Positions 1 through 5,428 of a stretch of DNA of 10,500 bases are shown in pieces. The notes below the pieces were generated by a model, which did not search any database, was not told where the DNA came from, and worked only from the letters and a program-made list of their open reading frames with translations. The stretch is from assembly GCA_031254255.1 (NCBI GenBank), contig JAIRUT010000052.1:1-10500 (forward strand), read 5' to 3'. Made by a program: the position numbers and the translations under genes. The DNA is from Coriobacteriales bacterium (GTDB taxonomy: Bacteria > Actinomycetota > Coriobacteriia > Coriobacteriales > UBA8131). How positions within the stretch are numbered: position 1 is the stretch's first letter; each line of letters starts with the position of its first letter.

Positions 1-1273
1 CCTCGATGACCTTGCCGGCGTATTCGCTCGGGACATCGACTGTGGCCTCCTCGATCGGCTCGGTCTTCTTGCCTTGGTCGTCCTTGCGAAAGAGCACCCG
101 CGGGCGGCCGACCTGAAACTCAAAACCCTCGCGACGCATCGTCTCCATCAAAACGGAGAGATGGAGGACACCGCGCCCGGCCACCTCCACACCAGCGCCA
201 TTATCCAACGGAGTAATGCGCATGGAGATGTTCGATTCGGCCTCGCGCAGCAGGCGTTCATTGAGCTGACGGGCTCCGACGATGTTGCCCTCCCGACCGA
301 CCAGCGGTGATGTGGAGGCCGAGAAGACCACGGCCATCGTCGGTTCCTCGACTTCAATCGGGTCCAGCTCCTGGGGCTGTTCCGGGGAAGTCACCATGTC
401 GCCGACATCGGCATCTTCCACGCCGACCACGGCCACGATGTCGCCGGCTTGGGCGCTGTCGGTCTCTATCCGACCGAGCGCCTCAAAGGTGAAGAGCTGC
501 TTGATGTTGGTACTGTAGCGCTCGCCGTTATTCTTGATGATCAGGACCCTCTCCCCCTTGCTCAGGCTGCCGGAGAAGATGCGGCCGATGCCGATGCGGC
601 CGACATAGTCGGAGTGATCGATGGTGCAGACCTGCAAGGCCAAGGGGCCCTCGGGGTCGACATCCGGCGCCGGTACCTCTTGGGCTATGATCTCCAGAAG
701 GGGCAGCATGTCCATGTTCTCGTCGTCAATCTCATAGCGGGCGTAGCCGTTGACAGCCGATGCATAGATGACTGGGAAGTCCAGCTGGGCATCGCTGGCG
801 CCGAGCTCCAGCATCAGCTCGAAGACCTCGTCGAGGACCTCAAGGGGACGGGCACCTTGGCGGTCGATCTTGTTGATCACCACGATCGGCTTGAGGTCGA
901 GGCGCAGCGCATGGCGGAGCACAAAGCGCGTCTGCGGCATCGGGCCATCAAAGGCATCGACGATCAGCAGGGCACCGTCGGCCATCTTCAGGACGCGCTC
1001 CACTTCGCCGCCGAAGTCAGCATGCCCGGGCGTGTCGATAACGTTGATCTTGATGTCTGTACCTTGGGCATCTTGATAGTGGACAGCGATGTTCTTGGCC
1101 AGAATAGTAATGCCACGCTCGCGCTCCTGGTCGTTGGAATCGAGGATGCGTTCGGCGACCTGCTGATTCTCGCGAAAGACATGCGTGCTGAAAAGCAAGC
1201 GGTCGACCAAGGTAGTCTTGCCGTGGTCAACGTGGGCGATGATGGCGATATTGCGTAAATGTTGCTGTTTCAT
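1..1273 (-). CDS. typA: Translational GTPase TypA/BipA (3' end outside window)
   Basis: TypA/BipA is a ribosome-binding translation-factor GTPase linked to 50S subunit assembly and stress adaptation. About 424 of the usual roughly 610 residues are present; the C-terminal part lies beyond the window start. The start is ATG at 1271-1273 ([20 protein letters not shown]). Visible GTPase motifs are the P-loop AHVDHGKT at residues 13-20, switch I RGITI at 53-57, DTPGH at 80-84 and NKID at 134-137, followed by the TypA-typical YASAVNGYA segment. Domain II ([13 protein letters not shown]) and an EF-G domain III-like stretch ending around [17 protein letters not shown] follow. The window stops near the start of the EF-G C-terminal-like domain ([16 protein letters not shown]). 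The gene lies 14 bp after the J-domain gene on the same strand, so co-transcription is likely. A GAGG about 12 nt before the ATG is a modest ribosome site. No frameshift is seen. Confidence 0.96.
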   Translation of the reverse strand, partial: MKQQHLRNIAIIAHVDHGKTTLVDRLLFSTHVFRENQQVAERILDSNDQERERGITILAKNIAVHYQDAQGTDIKINVIDTPGHADFGGEVERVLKMADGALLIVDAFDGPMPQTRFVLRHALRLDLKPIVVINKIDRQGARPLEVLDEVFELMLELGASDAQLDFPVIYASAVNGYARYEIDDENMDMLPLLEIIAQEVPAPDVDPEGPLALQVCTIDHSDYVGRIGIGRIFSGSLSKGERVLIIKNNGERYSTNIKQLFTFEALGRIETDSAQAGDIVAVVGVEDADVGDMVTSPEQPQELDPIEVEEPTMAVVFSASTSPLVGREGNIVGARQLNERLLREAESNISMRITPLDNGAGVEVAGRGVLHLSVLMETMRREGFEFQVGRPRVLFRKDDQGKKTEPIEEATVDVPSEYAGKVIE

Positions 1274-1287
1274 TAGTGGTTTAAACC

Positions 1288-1956
1288 TCACAAATCCTCT
1301 AACTGCTTTTCGTACTTCTTGCGTTCTTTGCTTAGGCGCTCCAAATGAGCACGCACAGCCCTTATGTTAGCTTGGGCGTTGAAGATCTGGATGACTCCCC
1401 AGATCAATGCGGCACCGCCCAGCCCATCGATAAGACGCATACCAAAGCGCTCGCCGATAAAAAAGGCGATCACCCCGCCGACCATCAGAAGGATGCCGAT
1501 GCGCCTGAGATCCCTTTCGTGGTCAAACTGGGCGATCAGCTGGACACGCGCCGCCGCTAATCCAGCCAAACGGGCCTTCAAGGCATCGGCAAAATCCGAC
1601 TCAGAGGAAGCTGCGTAATATGTGGAGGATGTGGGGGAACCGTATGTTTTATCCCCATTACCGCCCTTGCTGCCTTTATTGCCTCCGTTGCCCTTGTTGC
1701 TGGCCTTGCCGCCGCTTCTGCCACCCCTGCCGCTTCCCGGAGATCCGGAGTATGCCGAGGATGAATTCCTGCGCAGATACTCACTAGCTTCGTTGACACG
1801 TTTCAGCTGTTCTTCCGCCCGGCTGGCAAGCTTGCGATTACCTGCATACTTATCAGGATGCAAAATCTGAGCCAGCTCTTTGGCGGCCAGCCTGACCTGC
1901 TCTTCACTGGCATCCTCTTCCAAACCAAGGATTCGCAGAGCTTCACTACGATTCAT
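1288..1956 (-). CDS. Membrane-anchored J-domain (DnaJ-like) protein
   Basis: The 222-residue protein starts with a J domain (about residues 3-65) that holds the diagnostic HPD triad at 33-35, in ILHPDKYAGN. J domains stimulate the ATPase of Hsp70/DnaK. A Gly/Ser/Lys/Asn-rich flexible linker follows (about 66-105). After a helical stretch come two hydrophobic segments (about 153-167 and 177-192, GILLMVGGVIAFFIG and LGGAALIWGVIQIF) and a charged C-terminal helix ending KERKKYEKQLEDL, probably a coiled coil. It lacks the zinc-finger and substrate domains of true DnaJ, so it is a specialised co-chaperone probably held at the membrane. GGAG lies 11 nt before the ATG. It precedes typA by 14 bp in the same direction, so the two are probably co-expressed; no functional link between them is proven. 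Confidence 0.85.
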   Translation of the reverse strand: MNRSEALRILGLEEDASEEQVRLAAKELAQILHPDKYAGNRKLASRAEEQLKRVNEASEYLRRNSSSAYSGSPGSGRGGRSGGKASNKGNGGNKGSKGGNGDKTYGSPTSSTYYAASSESDFADALKARLAGLAAARVQLIAQFDHERDLRRIGILLMVGGVIAFFIGERFGMRLIDGLGGAALIWGVIQIFNAQANIRAVRAHLERLSKERKKYEKQLEDL

Positions 1957-2103
1957 GAAACAAATAACTCCGTTAGCTTTGAGATGGATGTTCTCGGCAA
2001 TCTTTTGATGGTTGAAACTCTCTTATATAGTAACTCTAGGTGGTTTCCGGTGTTTTTCGAATGGATCTTCGGCTCGAATCCACTTCTTTGACCTTCAACC
2101 CGC

Positions 2104-2135
2104 ATTTGTCAATTATTTTTATTGACCTGACAAAT
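2104..2135. repeat. Nested inverted repeat around the tRNA-Ile promoter
   Basis: ATTTGTCA (2104-2111) is repeated inverted as TGACAAAT (2128-2135). Nested within, GTCAAT (2108-2113) is mirrored by ATTGAC (2121-2126). The plus-strand -35 candidate lies inside, and the minus strand of the left arm reads TTGACA, so divergent -35 elements are also possible. An operator is possible but no binding protein is suggested by the sequence. Confidence 0.45.
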
Positions 2136-2148
2136 GAGGTAGTATAAT
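2122..2148 (+). promoter_or_regulatory. Probable promoter of tRNA-Ile
   Basis: TTGACC (2122-2127) and a consensus TATAAT (2143-2148) are separated by 15 bp, a short but usable spacing. Transcription would start near 2155, about 50 bp before tRNA-Ile. The rest of 1957-2206 holds only the upstream region of the minus-strand J-domain gene (a TATATA-like -10 near 2020-2026 on that strand) and no gene. Confidence 0.6.
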
Positions 2149-2206
2149 CTATTTCGGTGCCTTTTTCAGGACAAACGGTTCAACCCGTTGTCTGGCGCAA
2201 TCCTTG

Positions 2207-2283
2207 GGGCCCGTAGCTCAGTTGGTTAGAGCGCACGGCTGATAACCGTGAGGTCATTGGTTCGAATCCAATCGGGCCCACCA
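2207..2283 (+). tRNA. tRNA-Ile (anticodon GAT)
   Basis: All four arms pair cleanly. The acceptor stem is GGGCCCG (2207-2213) with CGGGCCC (2273-2279). The D-arm is GCTC/GAGC, the anticodon stem CACGG/CCGTG with loop CTGATAA (anticodon GAT at 2241-2243), and the T-arm ATTGG/CCAAT with loop TTCGAAT. Discriminator A2280 is followed by an encoded CCA (2281-2283). It is a solitary gene, not part of an rRNA operon in this window. Confidence 0.98.
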
Positions 2284-2387
2284 TCCCCCAACGGAAACTT
2301 AGTATAAAGTCGATCTCTTCGAACTCAGAGAGCTCGGTACTTCGACGATTTCGCATGTCAAAAAGCATGTCACAGTGGCGCGAGTGC

Positions 2388-2417
2388 TTGACAGGCATCC
2401 TGAAAGCTTGGTAGACT
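2388..2417 (+). promoter_or_regulatory. Promoter candidate upstream of the 2431-2460 hairpin
   Basis: A consensus TTGACA (2388-2393) is followed after 18 bp by TAGACT (2412-2417). Transcription would start near 2424, a few bases before an 11-bp hairpin. It could be a second, distal promoter for tRNA-Lys or could drive a short RNA. Upstream, GCATGTCA occurs twice (2353-2360 and 2365-2372), 12 bp apart. Confidence 0.5.
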
Positions 2418-2430
2418 GGCTGAACATTTG

Positions 2431-2460
2431 GGGGCCTTGTTTTTATTAGAACAAGGCCCC
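2431..2460. other. Strong 11-bp hairpin between the tRNA genes
   Basis: GGGGCCTTGTT (2431-2441) pairs perfectly with AACAAGGCCCC (2450-2460) around an 8-nt loop. No T-run follows on either strand, so it is not a classical intrinsic terminator. It may still end or stabilise a transcript from the 2388 promoter or from tRNA-Ile. No coding sequence is seen between 2284 and 2575. Confidence 0.6.
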
Positions 2461-2549
2461 GCACATTTTCTCCACCTGAAAATCCAGCATGTTGGCAATT
2501 TGGCAACATTTCCCTTGAAATGGCACAAGCAGAAAAACAAGCTTTGCAT

Positions 2550-2555
2550 TATAAT
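2550..2555 (+). promoter_or_regulatory. -10 element of tRNA-Lys
   Basis: A consensus TATAAT lies 20 bp before tRNA-Lys and predicts a start near 2562 with a very short leader. No convincing -35 hexamer stands 16-18 bp upstream; TTGAAA (2515-2520) is too far away. Confidence 0.5.
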
Positions 2556-2575
2556 TTCATGCTCGGTGGTTGAAC

Positions 2576-2651
2576 GGGCCGTTAGCTCAGTTGGTAGAGC
2601 AGAGGACTTTTAATCCTAAGGTCGCGGGTTCGATTCCCTCACGGCCCACCA
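2576..2651 (+). tRNA. tRNA-Lys (anticodon TTT), with two stem mismatches
   Basis: The acceptor stem GGGCCGT (2576-2582) pairs fully with ACGGCCC (2641-2647), followed by A and an encoded CCA (2649-2651). The D-arm is GCTC/GAGC. The anticodon loop CTTTTAA carries TTT at 2609-2611. Two stem positions do not pair: G2602 against A2618 (top of the anticodon stem, 27-43) and C2625 against T2639 (second pair of the T-stem, 50-64). The rest is canonical, so it is probably functional, but two mismatches are unusual. Its last 20 stem and loop bases before the final CCC recur inverted at 5146-5165. Confidence 0.93.
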
Positions 2652-2664
2652 TTTTGACCAAATT

Positions 2665-2719
2665 CGAACCACCGACCAAATGAACACAACTCACACGGTC
2701 GGTGGTTCGTTTCATTTCC
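2665..2719 (+). terminator. Long hairpin terminator after tRNA-Lys
   Basis: CGAACCACCGACC (2665-2677) pairs perfectly over 13 bp with GGTCGGTGGTTCG (2697-2709), leaving a 19-nt loop, and is followed by a T-rich TTTCATTTCC. It lies 13 bp after the tRNA. The loop is longer than usual for an intrinsic terminator. Confidence 0.65.
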
Positions 2720-3077
2720 TGACCAGCGGAAACATGTGCGGAAACTGACACATCCTCAACCACTTCATTCACCATAGCTTTCGGGACAGTCCGCGCAATT
2801 CGCGAAATCATGTTGCAGCAACCTTTGGTTGCCGCTCAGTCGCCCATCACTGTCTCACTTTGCATTTTCGGGTTCGGTAATTGGTTCAATCAAGACCACC
2901 TCAGTAATTTTGGACATTCCCGCAATCCATGCTATATTTGTAGTGTTATTTGATGCAACAGAGCAACTTTGACATTAAATTAGGCTGCGCAAAATCAATC
3001 AATTATTACTTGATTGTTGCAATTAGCATCTGGCGTATTTATTAATGGTATATTTATCGTACTTAATGCAGTAAATA
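2720..3077. other. Non-coding stretch before the toxin-antitoxin module
   Basis: I see no credible gene in these 358 bases. The sequence becomes AT-rich toward the right. The clearest structure is CAATCAA (2996-3002) mirrored by TTGATTG (3010-3016) around a 7-bp spacer, a possible operator 61 bp before the -35 of the downstream promoter. GATGCAACA (2952-2960) also has an imperfect inverted partner TGTTGCA near 3014-3020. Confidence 0.5.
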
Positions 3078-3106
3078 TTGTTTGGGATTGAAGATTATGC
3101 TATAAT
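3078..3106 (+). promoter_or_regulatory. Promoter of the zeta toxin-antitoxin operon
   Basis: TTGTTT (3078-3083) and a perfect TATAAT (3101-3106) are separated by exactly 17 bp, with a TGC just before the -10 (extended -10 like). Transcription would start near 3113, about 23 bp before the first gene. Confidence 0.75.
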
Positions 3107-3135
3107 ACTTATATGATCCAGAAGGGAGGAATAAA

Positions 3136-3444
3136 ATGACTGAAAGATTGACTGGCGGAGAAACATACCTGTTCGGCGTGGATTACGAAGTAGCACACGA
3201 CAGGATAAACAACGAGATCGGCTATCACACGAATGCAGCGCGAACAGAAGGCCATGACTCGCCTGCTGGACAGCGTCATATGGCATTGGCCAAGTGCTAT
3301 GCCCAGTTGAGACGGTCAGTAAGACCTGATGATCCGGCGGGTCTGGAAATCCTTTCCATTGCCTTGGATGCGGCACAGCTAAGCCGCTATGAAAATCAGG
3401 CGATTGATTCTGACACGGAGAACCACTACGTTGCCTCAGCCTGA
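3136..3444 (+). CDS. Small protein upstream of zeta toxin, putative antitoxin
   Basis: This 102-residue protein (MTERLTGGETYLFGVDYEVA...) is not one I recognise. The start is well supported: a strong GGGAGGA (3124-3130) lies 5 nt before the ATG, downstream of a good promoter. It is soluble and probably largely helical, with no signal peptide, membrane segment or visible DNA-binding motif. In zeta/PezT systems the antitoxin is encoded immediately upstream and blocks the toxin's ATP site; position, size and gene overlap fit that role. The overlap with the next gene suggests translational coupling, with the antitoxin made first from the better ribosome site. The antitoxin role is inferred from context only. 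It does not look like PezA, which carries an N-terminal helix-turn-helix. Confidence 0.75.
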   Translation: MTERLTGGETYLFGVDYEVAHDRINNEIGYHTNAARTEGHDSPAGQRHMALAKCYAQLRRSVRPDDPAGLEILSIALDAAQLSRYENQAIDSDTENHYVASA

Positions 3445-4300
3445 ACTACAAGGCTCTGTCAATTCCCATGAACTCTCACCCGAGCAAAACCGGGTGGTCT
3501 ATGAGACAGAAATATTCCCAATCAATTACGCAGATTTACACGGAGTGCCAAATCCATCCGTACATTTCTTCGGCGGTCAGCCCGGTGCCGGAAAGAGCGT
3601 GGCAGAGGATAGGATCATCACAGAGCTGGAATCCGTAGATGGCAAAAACAGTATTGCAGAAATCAGCATAGACAATTACCGCCCACAGCATACAGCGTAT
3701 AGTCAATTATTGGCCACGGATGAAGAGAACCTTGGAGCCTACACGAACCAAGATTGCTGGCTTTGGTCAGAGCGGGCCAAGGATTATGTGCTTCAATTGA
3801 AACCGCATGTTATCCGAGAAGGCACTCTGCGAAATCCTGACCAGACACTGACCGATGTGGGTAGTTATCTTGAAAGTGGATTCAGGGCAGAACTGCATAT
3901 CGTTGCCGTCCATGAGTTTATCAGTCGTTTACGTTATCTGAGTCGCTATATTGATGAAGTTGAGTATTATGGCGGTGGTCGTTTGGTGCCACGCTCGCTG
4001 CATGACGAAGCATATCAGCAATTGCCGGAATCGGTTGCAGCAATGACTGATGCTCGAATGTTTCACAAGATTTCTATCCATAATGGTAACGGTCACATAA
4101 TCGAAGAAGTTGAACTAACTGATCTGGACGCAACACGCAAAACGTATATGGCCGTTATGTCCGAACGTGATTCAGGTAAAATGGACAAGCAGGCGCTTAT
4201 AAGAGACATTGATCAACAACTTGAACGTGCTCATCTAATCGGCCGACCAAATATTGCTGAGGAATTGCAGGTATTGCGCAATGAGGTTGTAGAAGCTTAA
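3389..4300 (+). CDS. Zeta/PezT-family toxin kinase
   Basis: Zeta toxins phosphorylate UDP-N-acetylglucosamine (and related UDP-sugars), blocking peptidoglycan synthesis. The fold is visible: Walker A GGQPGAGKS (residues 62-70), the substrate-side IDNYRPQHTAY with D95, R98 and H101, IREGTLRNPDQT (142-153) matching the zeta E-x-T-x-R region, and GGRLVPRSLHDEAY (196-209), a motif typical of the family. The 303-residue length is normal. The ATG start gives a 56-nt overlap with the upstream gene but has no clear ribosome site. TTG at 3431 (residue 15), with GGAG 10 nt upstream and only a 14-nt overlap, is a credible alternative. Its basic N-terminus (MKIRRLILTRRTTT) may be an artefact of the early start. 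All key residues appear intact. Confidence 0.9.
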   Translation: MKIRRLILTRRTTTLPQPELQGSVNSHELSPEQNRVVYETEIFPINYADLHGVPNPSVHFFGGQPGAGKSVAEDRIITELESVDGKNSIAEISIDNYRPQHTAYSQLLATDEENLGAYTNQDCWLWSERAKDYVLQLKPHVIREGTLRNPDQTLTDVGSYLESGFRAELHIVAVHEFISRLRYLSRYIDEVEYYGGGRLVPRSLHDEAYQQLPESVAAMTDARMFHKISIHNGNGHIIEEVELTDLDATRKTYMAVMSERDSGKMDKQALIRDIDQQLERAHLIGRPNIAEELQVLRNEVVEA

Positions 4301-4467
4301 AGATTCTCACAACTTCAAAAATTATACCGGGAGACCTGACCGGAAACGAGTCGGAAGCTGTGCAGGAAGAATACAAGACAAGGCATTACCGACGCTATCT
4401 CGAAGCCAAAACCATCGAGGAATTCGCCAAGGCGCTGATGAAGCTGGACGCTCAGGGCGGGAGTTAA
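4285..4467 (+). pseudogene. Short orphan reading frame, possible 3' gene remnant
   Basis: After the toxin stop, an open frame continues to TAA at 4465-4467, encoding ...LTGNESEAVQEEYKTRHYRR..EAKTIEEFAKALMKLDAQGGS. The composition (charged, amphipathic helix) looks protein-like rather than random. No ATG with a ribosome site is available: the only ATG is near the end and a GTG at 4360 has GGAAG too close. It may be the tail of a lost gene. Family unknown. Confidence 0.3.
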
Positions 4468-4566
4468 AAGCCTCCGGTGGTGCTTGCGGACTGCCATTGG
4501 GCTTCGCTGGCAATCTGCGCAATCTTGAATGTTGTGATAACTTTTGGCCATGCGCTCGCTTTTGAC

Positions 4567-5067
4567 CTACTGAAACCCTGCTCTTTCTTTGCTTGCATAC
4601 CTATGCGGTCGCCTAATGGTCGCACCAGCTTTCCTGAGCGTCTTTGTCACCGTCGACTCACAGATGCCAAGCTGCCTGCTGACCTGTTTTAATGTTAGTC
4701 CATCGGAATAAAGTTTTTTGGCTTGTTTGATTTGGTTTTCATCCATGCGATTTCTGGTGACAGTTACACCGTTGCGTTTCAAGACATTGCTGATGGTTTG
4801 CCGACTGCAACCGTATTTTTCCGCAAGTTGATTGACAGTCAATCGGTTCTGAGTGTAACCAATGATCAGGTGGTTTATTTCTTCTTTGCTGAAATAGGTC
4901 TTGTGTTGCTGGGCCGTCTTTTTTGCTACTGTTGCATTTTCCGGCAATTGGTTTTCGTATGTCTTTAGAGATGAATTAGCTGGTATTTTGCTAGATTTAT
5001 CATTCGTGCTATATTGGTTTGTGGTGAATGTCGCCTGTTTGGTATTGGCACTGTTGGCGCGAGTCAT
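4567..5067 (-). CDS. Double helix-turn-helix DNA-binding protein (resolvase-type HTH)
   Basis: From the ATG at 5065-5067 the protein has 166 residues. The first 55 or so are Asn/Thr/Ser-rich and probably disordered. Two similar HTH units follow: LTVNQLAEKYGCSRQTISNV with its recognition helix and RNGVTVTR (about residues 76-104), and LTLKQVSRQLGICESTVTKT with RKAGATIRRP (about 125-153). This resembles the C-terminal HTH of serine resolvases/invertases, but no catalytic resolvase domain is present, so it is likely a small DNA binder or a recombinase-derived regulator. A GTG at 5098-5100 would extend it by 11 residues, but that start touches the base of the long hairpin, so I prefer the ATG. 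Neither start has a clear ribosome site. The gene is AT-richer than typA, consistent with acquisition. Confidence 0.7.
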   Translation of the reverse strand: MTRANSANTKQATFTTNQYSTNDKSSKIPANSSLKTYENQLPENATVAKKTAQQHKTYFSKEEINHLIIGYTQNRLTVNQLAEKYGCSRQTISNVLKRNGVTVTRNRMDENQIKQAKKLYSDGLTLKQVSRQLGICESTVTKTLRKAGATIRRPHRYASKERAGFQ

Positions 5068-5098
5068 ATTGTTTACGTCAGCGTTACCCAGTGCCACC

Positions 5099-5142
5099 AC
5101 GATTCGGCTCTGGGAGCTTTTTAGCTCTCAGAGCCGAATCGT
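5099..5142. terminator. 20-bp hairpin, left end of the palindromic element
   Basis: Arms 5099-5118 and 5123-5142 pair throughout, with one G-T wobble, around a TTTT loop (AAAA on the other strand). It lies just upstream of the HTH gene start. There is no T-run after it, so it may act as a bidirectional transcription block or as an element boundary rather than a textbook terminator. Confidence 0.6.
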
Positions 5143-5246
5143 ATTCCGTGAGGGAATCGAACCCGAGAGGGGTCCAGCCGTTAAACGGAGGCGCCAGTGG
5201 CGCGTCCGTAGGCTGGACGGCCGAGCAAACGGAGTTTGCGAGGTCT

Positions 5247-5301
5247 GGAGAGCGTGTGCCCCGAAGGGGCGCACGATCGGCGAATCCCTATCTCTCCGCC
5301 A
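5247..5301 (+). other. tRNA-Ser-like 3' end / pseudo-tRNA fold
   Basis: GGAGAG (5247-5252) can pair with CTCTCC (5292-5297), leaving GCCA: a serine-tRNA-like discriminator G plus CCA. Between them are a long variable-arm-like hairpin (5254-5274) and a T-arm-like GATCGG...CCTATC with one C-T mismatch. CGAATCCCTATCTCTCCGCC reads like a normal tRNA-Ser 3' end, but the TTC of the T-loop is lost and no proper D-arm or anticodon arm is present. It is therefore not a functional tRNA; it could be a degraded tRNA or a tRNA-like RNA domain. Confidence 0.4.
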
Positions 5302-5339
5302 GTACTCCCCAGCTAGCCTTTGGCTAGCTGGGGAGTACT
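5301..5339. terminator. Perfect 18-bp hairpin, right end of the palindromic element
   Basis: AGTACTCCCCAGCTAGCC (5301-5318) pairs perfectly with its complement at 5322-5339 around a 3-nt TTT loop. It starts directly at the final A of the tRNA-Ser-like GCCA, the arrangement expected of a terminator placed after a tRNA gene. There is no long T-run after it. Confidence 0.6.
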
Positions 5340-5428
5340 TCAAACTCAAATTCCCGATAGGTATTCACTTGATGCATATTCTGCATGAGCAACGGGGCCT
5401 TTTCCCGATAATGTATTCCATAGGAAGA

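Larger units (their letters stand above)
5099..5340. repeat. Palindrome-dense element with outward tRNA-like 3' ends
   Basis: The element is bounded by two long hairpins (5099-5142 and 5301-5339). Between them lie a minus-strand match to the T-arm and acceptor side of tRNA-Lys (5146-5165) and a plus-strand tRNA-Ser-like 3' end (up to 5301). Inner structure is dense. GTCCAGCC (5172-5179) pairs with GGCTGGAC (5211-5218), closing CCGTTAAACGG (5179-5189) and GCGCCAGTGGCGC (5191-5203). As an alternative, CGTCC (5203-5207) pairs with GGACG (5215-5219). Further hairpins are GCAAAC-GGA-GTTTGC (5225-5239) and GTGTGCCCC-GAA-GGGGCGCAC (5254-5274). It reads open in several frames but codes for nothing recognisable. 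A 26-bp piece (5192-5217) recurs at 6298-6323. I interpret it as a dispersed structured repeat; mobility is unproven. Confidence 0.65.

Noticed and set aside
449..1258. 269-codon open frame on the plus strand
   Set aside because: It is antisense to typA, whose GTPase motifs are unmistakable on the minus strand; the translation is a composition shadow of the real gene.
1622..1870. Leu/Pro-rich plus-strand frame
   Set aside because: It is antisense to the Gly/Ser linker of the J-domain gene.
2180..2509. Minus-strand frame containing GPIGFEPMTSRLSA
   Set aside because: This is the well-known spurious translation of the antisense of a tRNA gene, here tRNA-Ile.
2587..2811. Minus-strand frame containing VGREGIEPATLGLK
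   Set aside because: It is antisense to tRNA-Lys and its terminator; a common false gene call.
3095..3376. 93-codon minus-strand frame
   Set aside because: It is antisense to the antitoxin gene, which has a strong ribosome site and promoter in the other direction.
4315..4551. 78-codon minus-strand frame downstream of the HTH gene
   Set aside because: It has no ribosome site and no recognisable motif, and the opposite strand reads more protein-like.
2626..5165. tRNA-Lys-bounded integrative island with att sites
   Set aside because: The only matching copy of the tRNA-Lys 3' end is inverted, and no integrase gene is present, so direct att repeats are not supported in this window.
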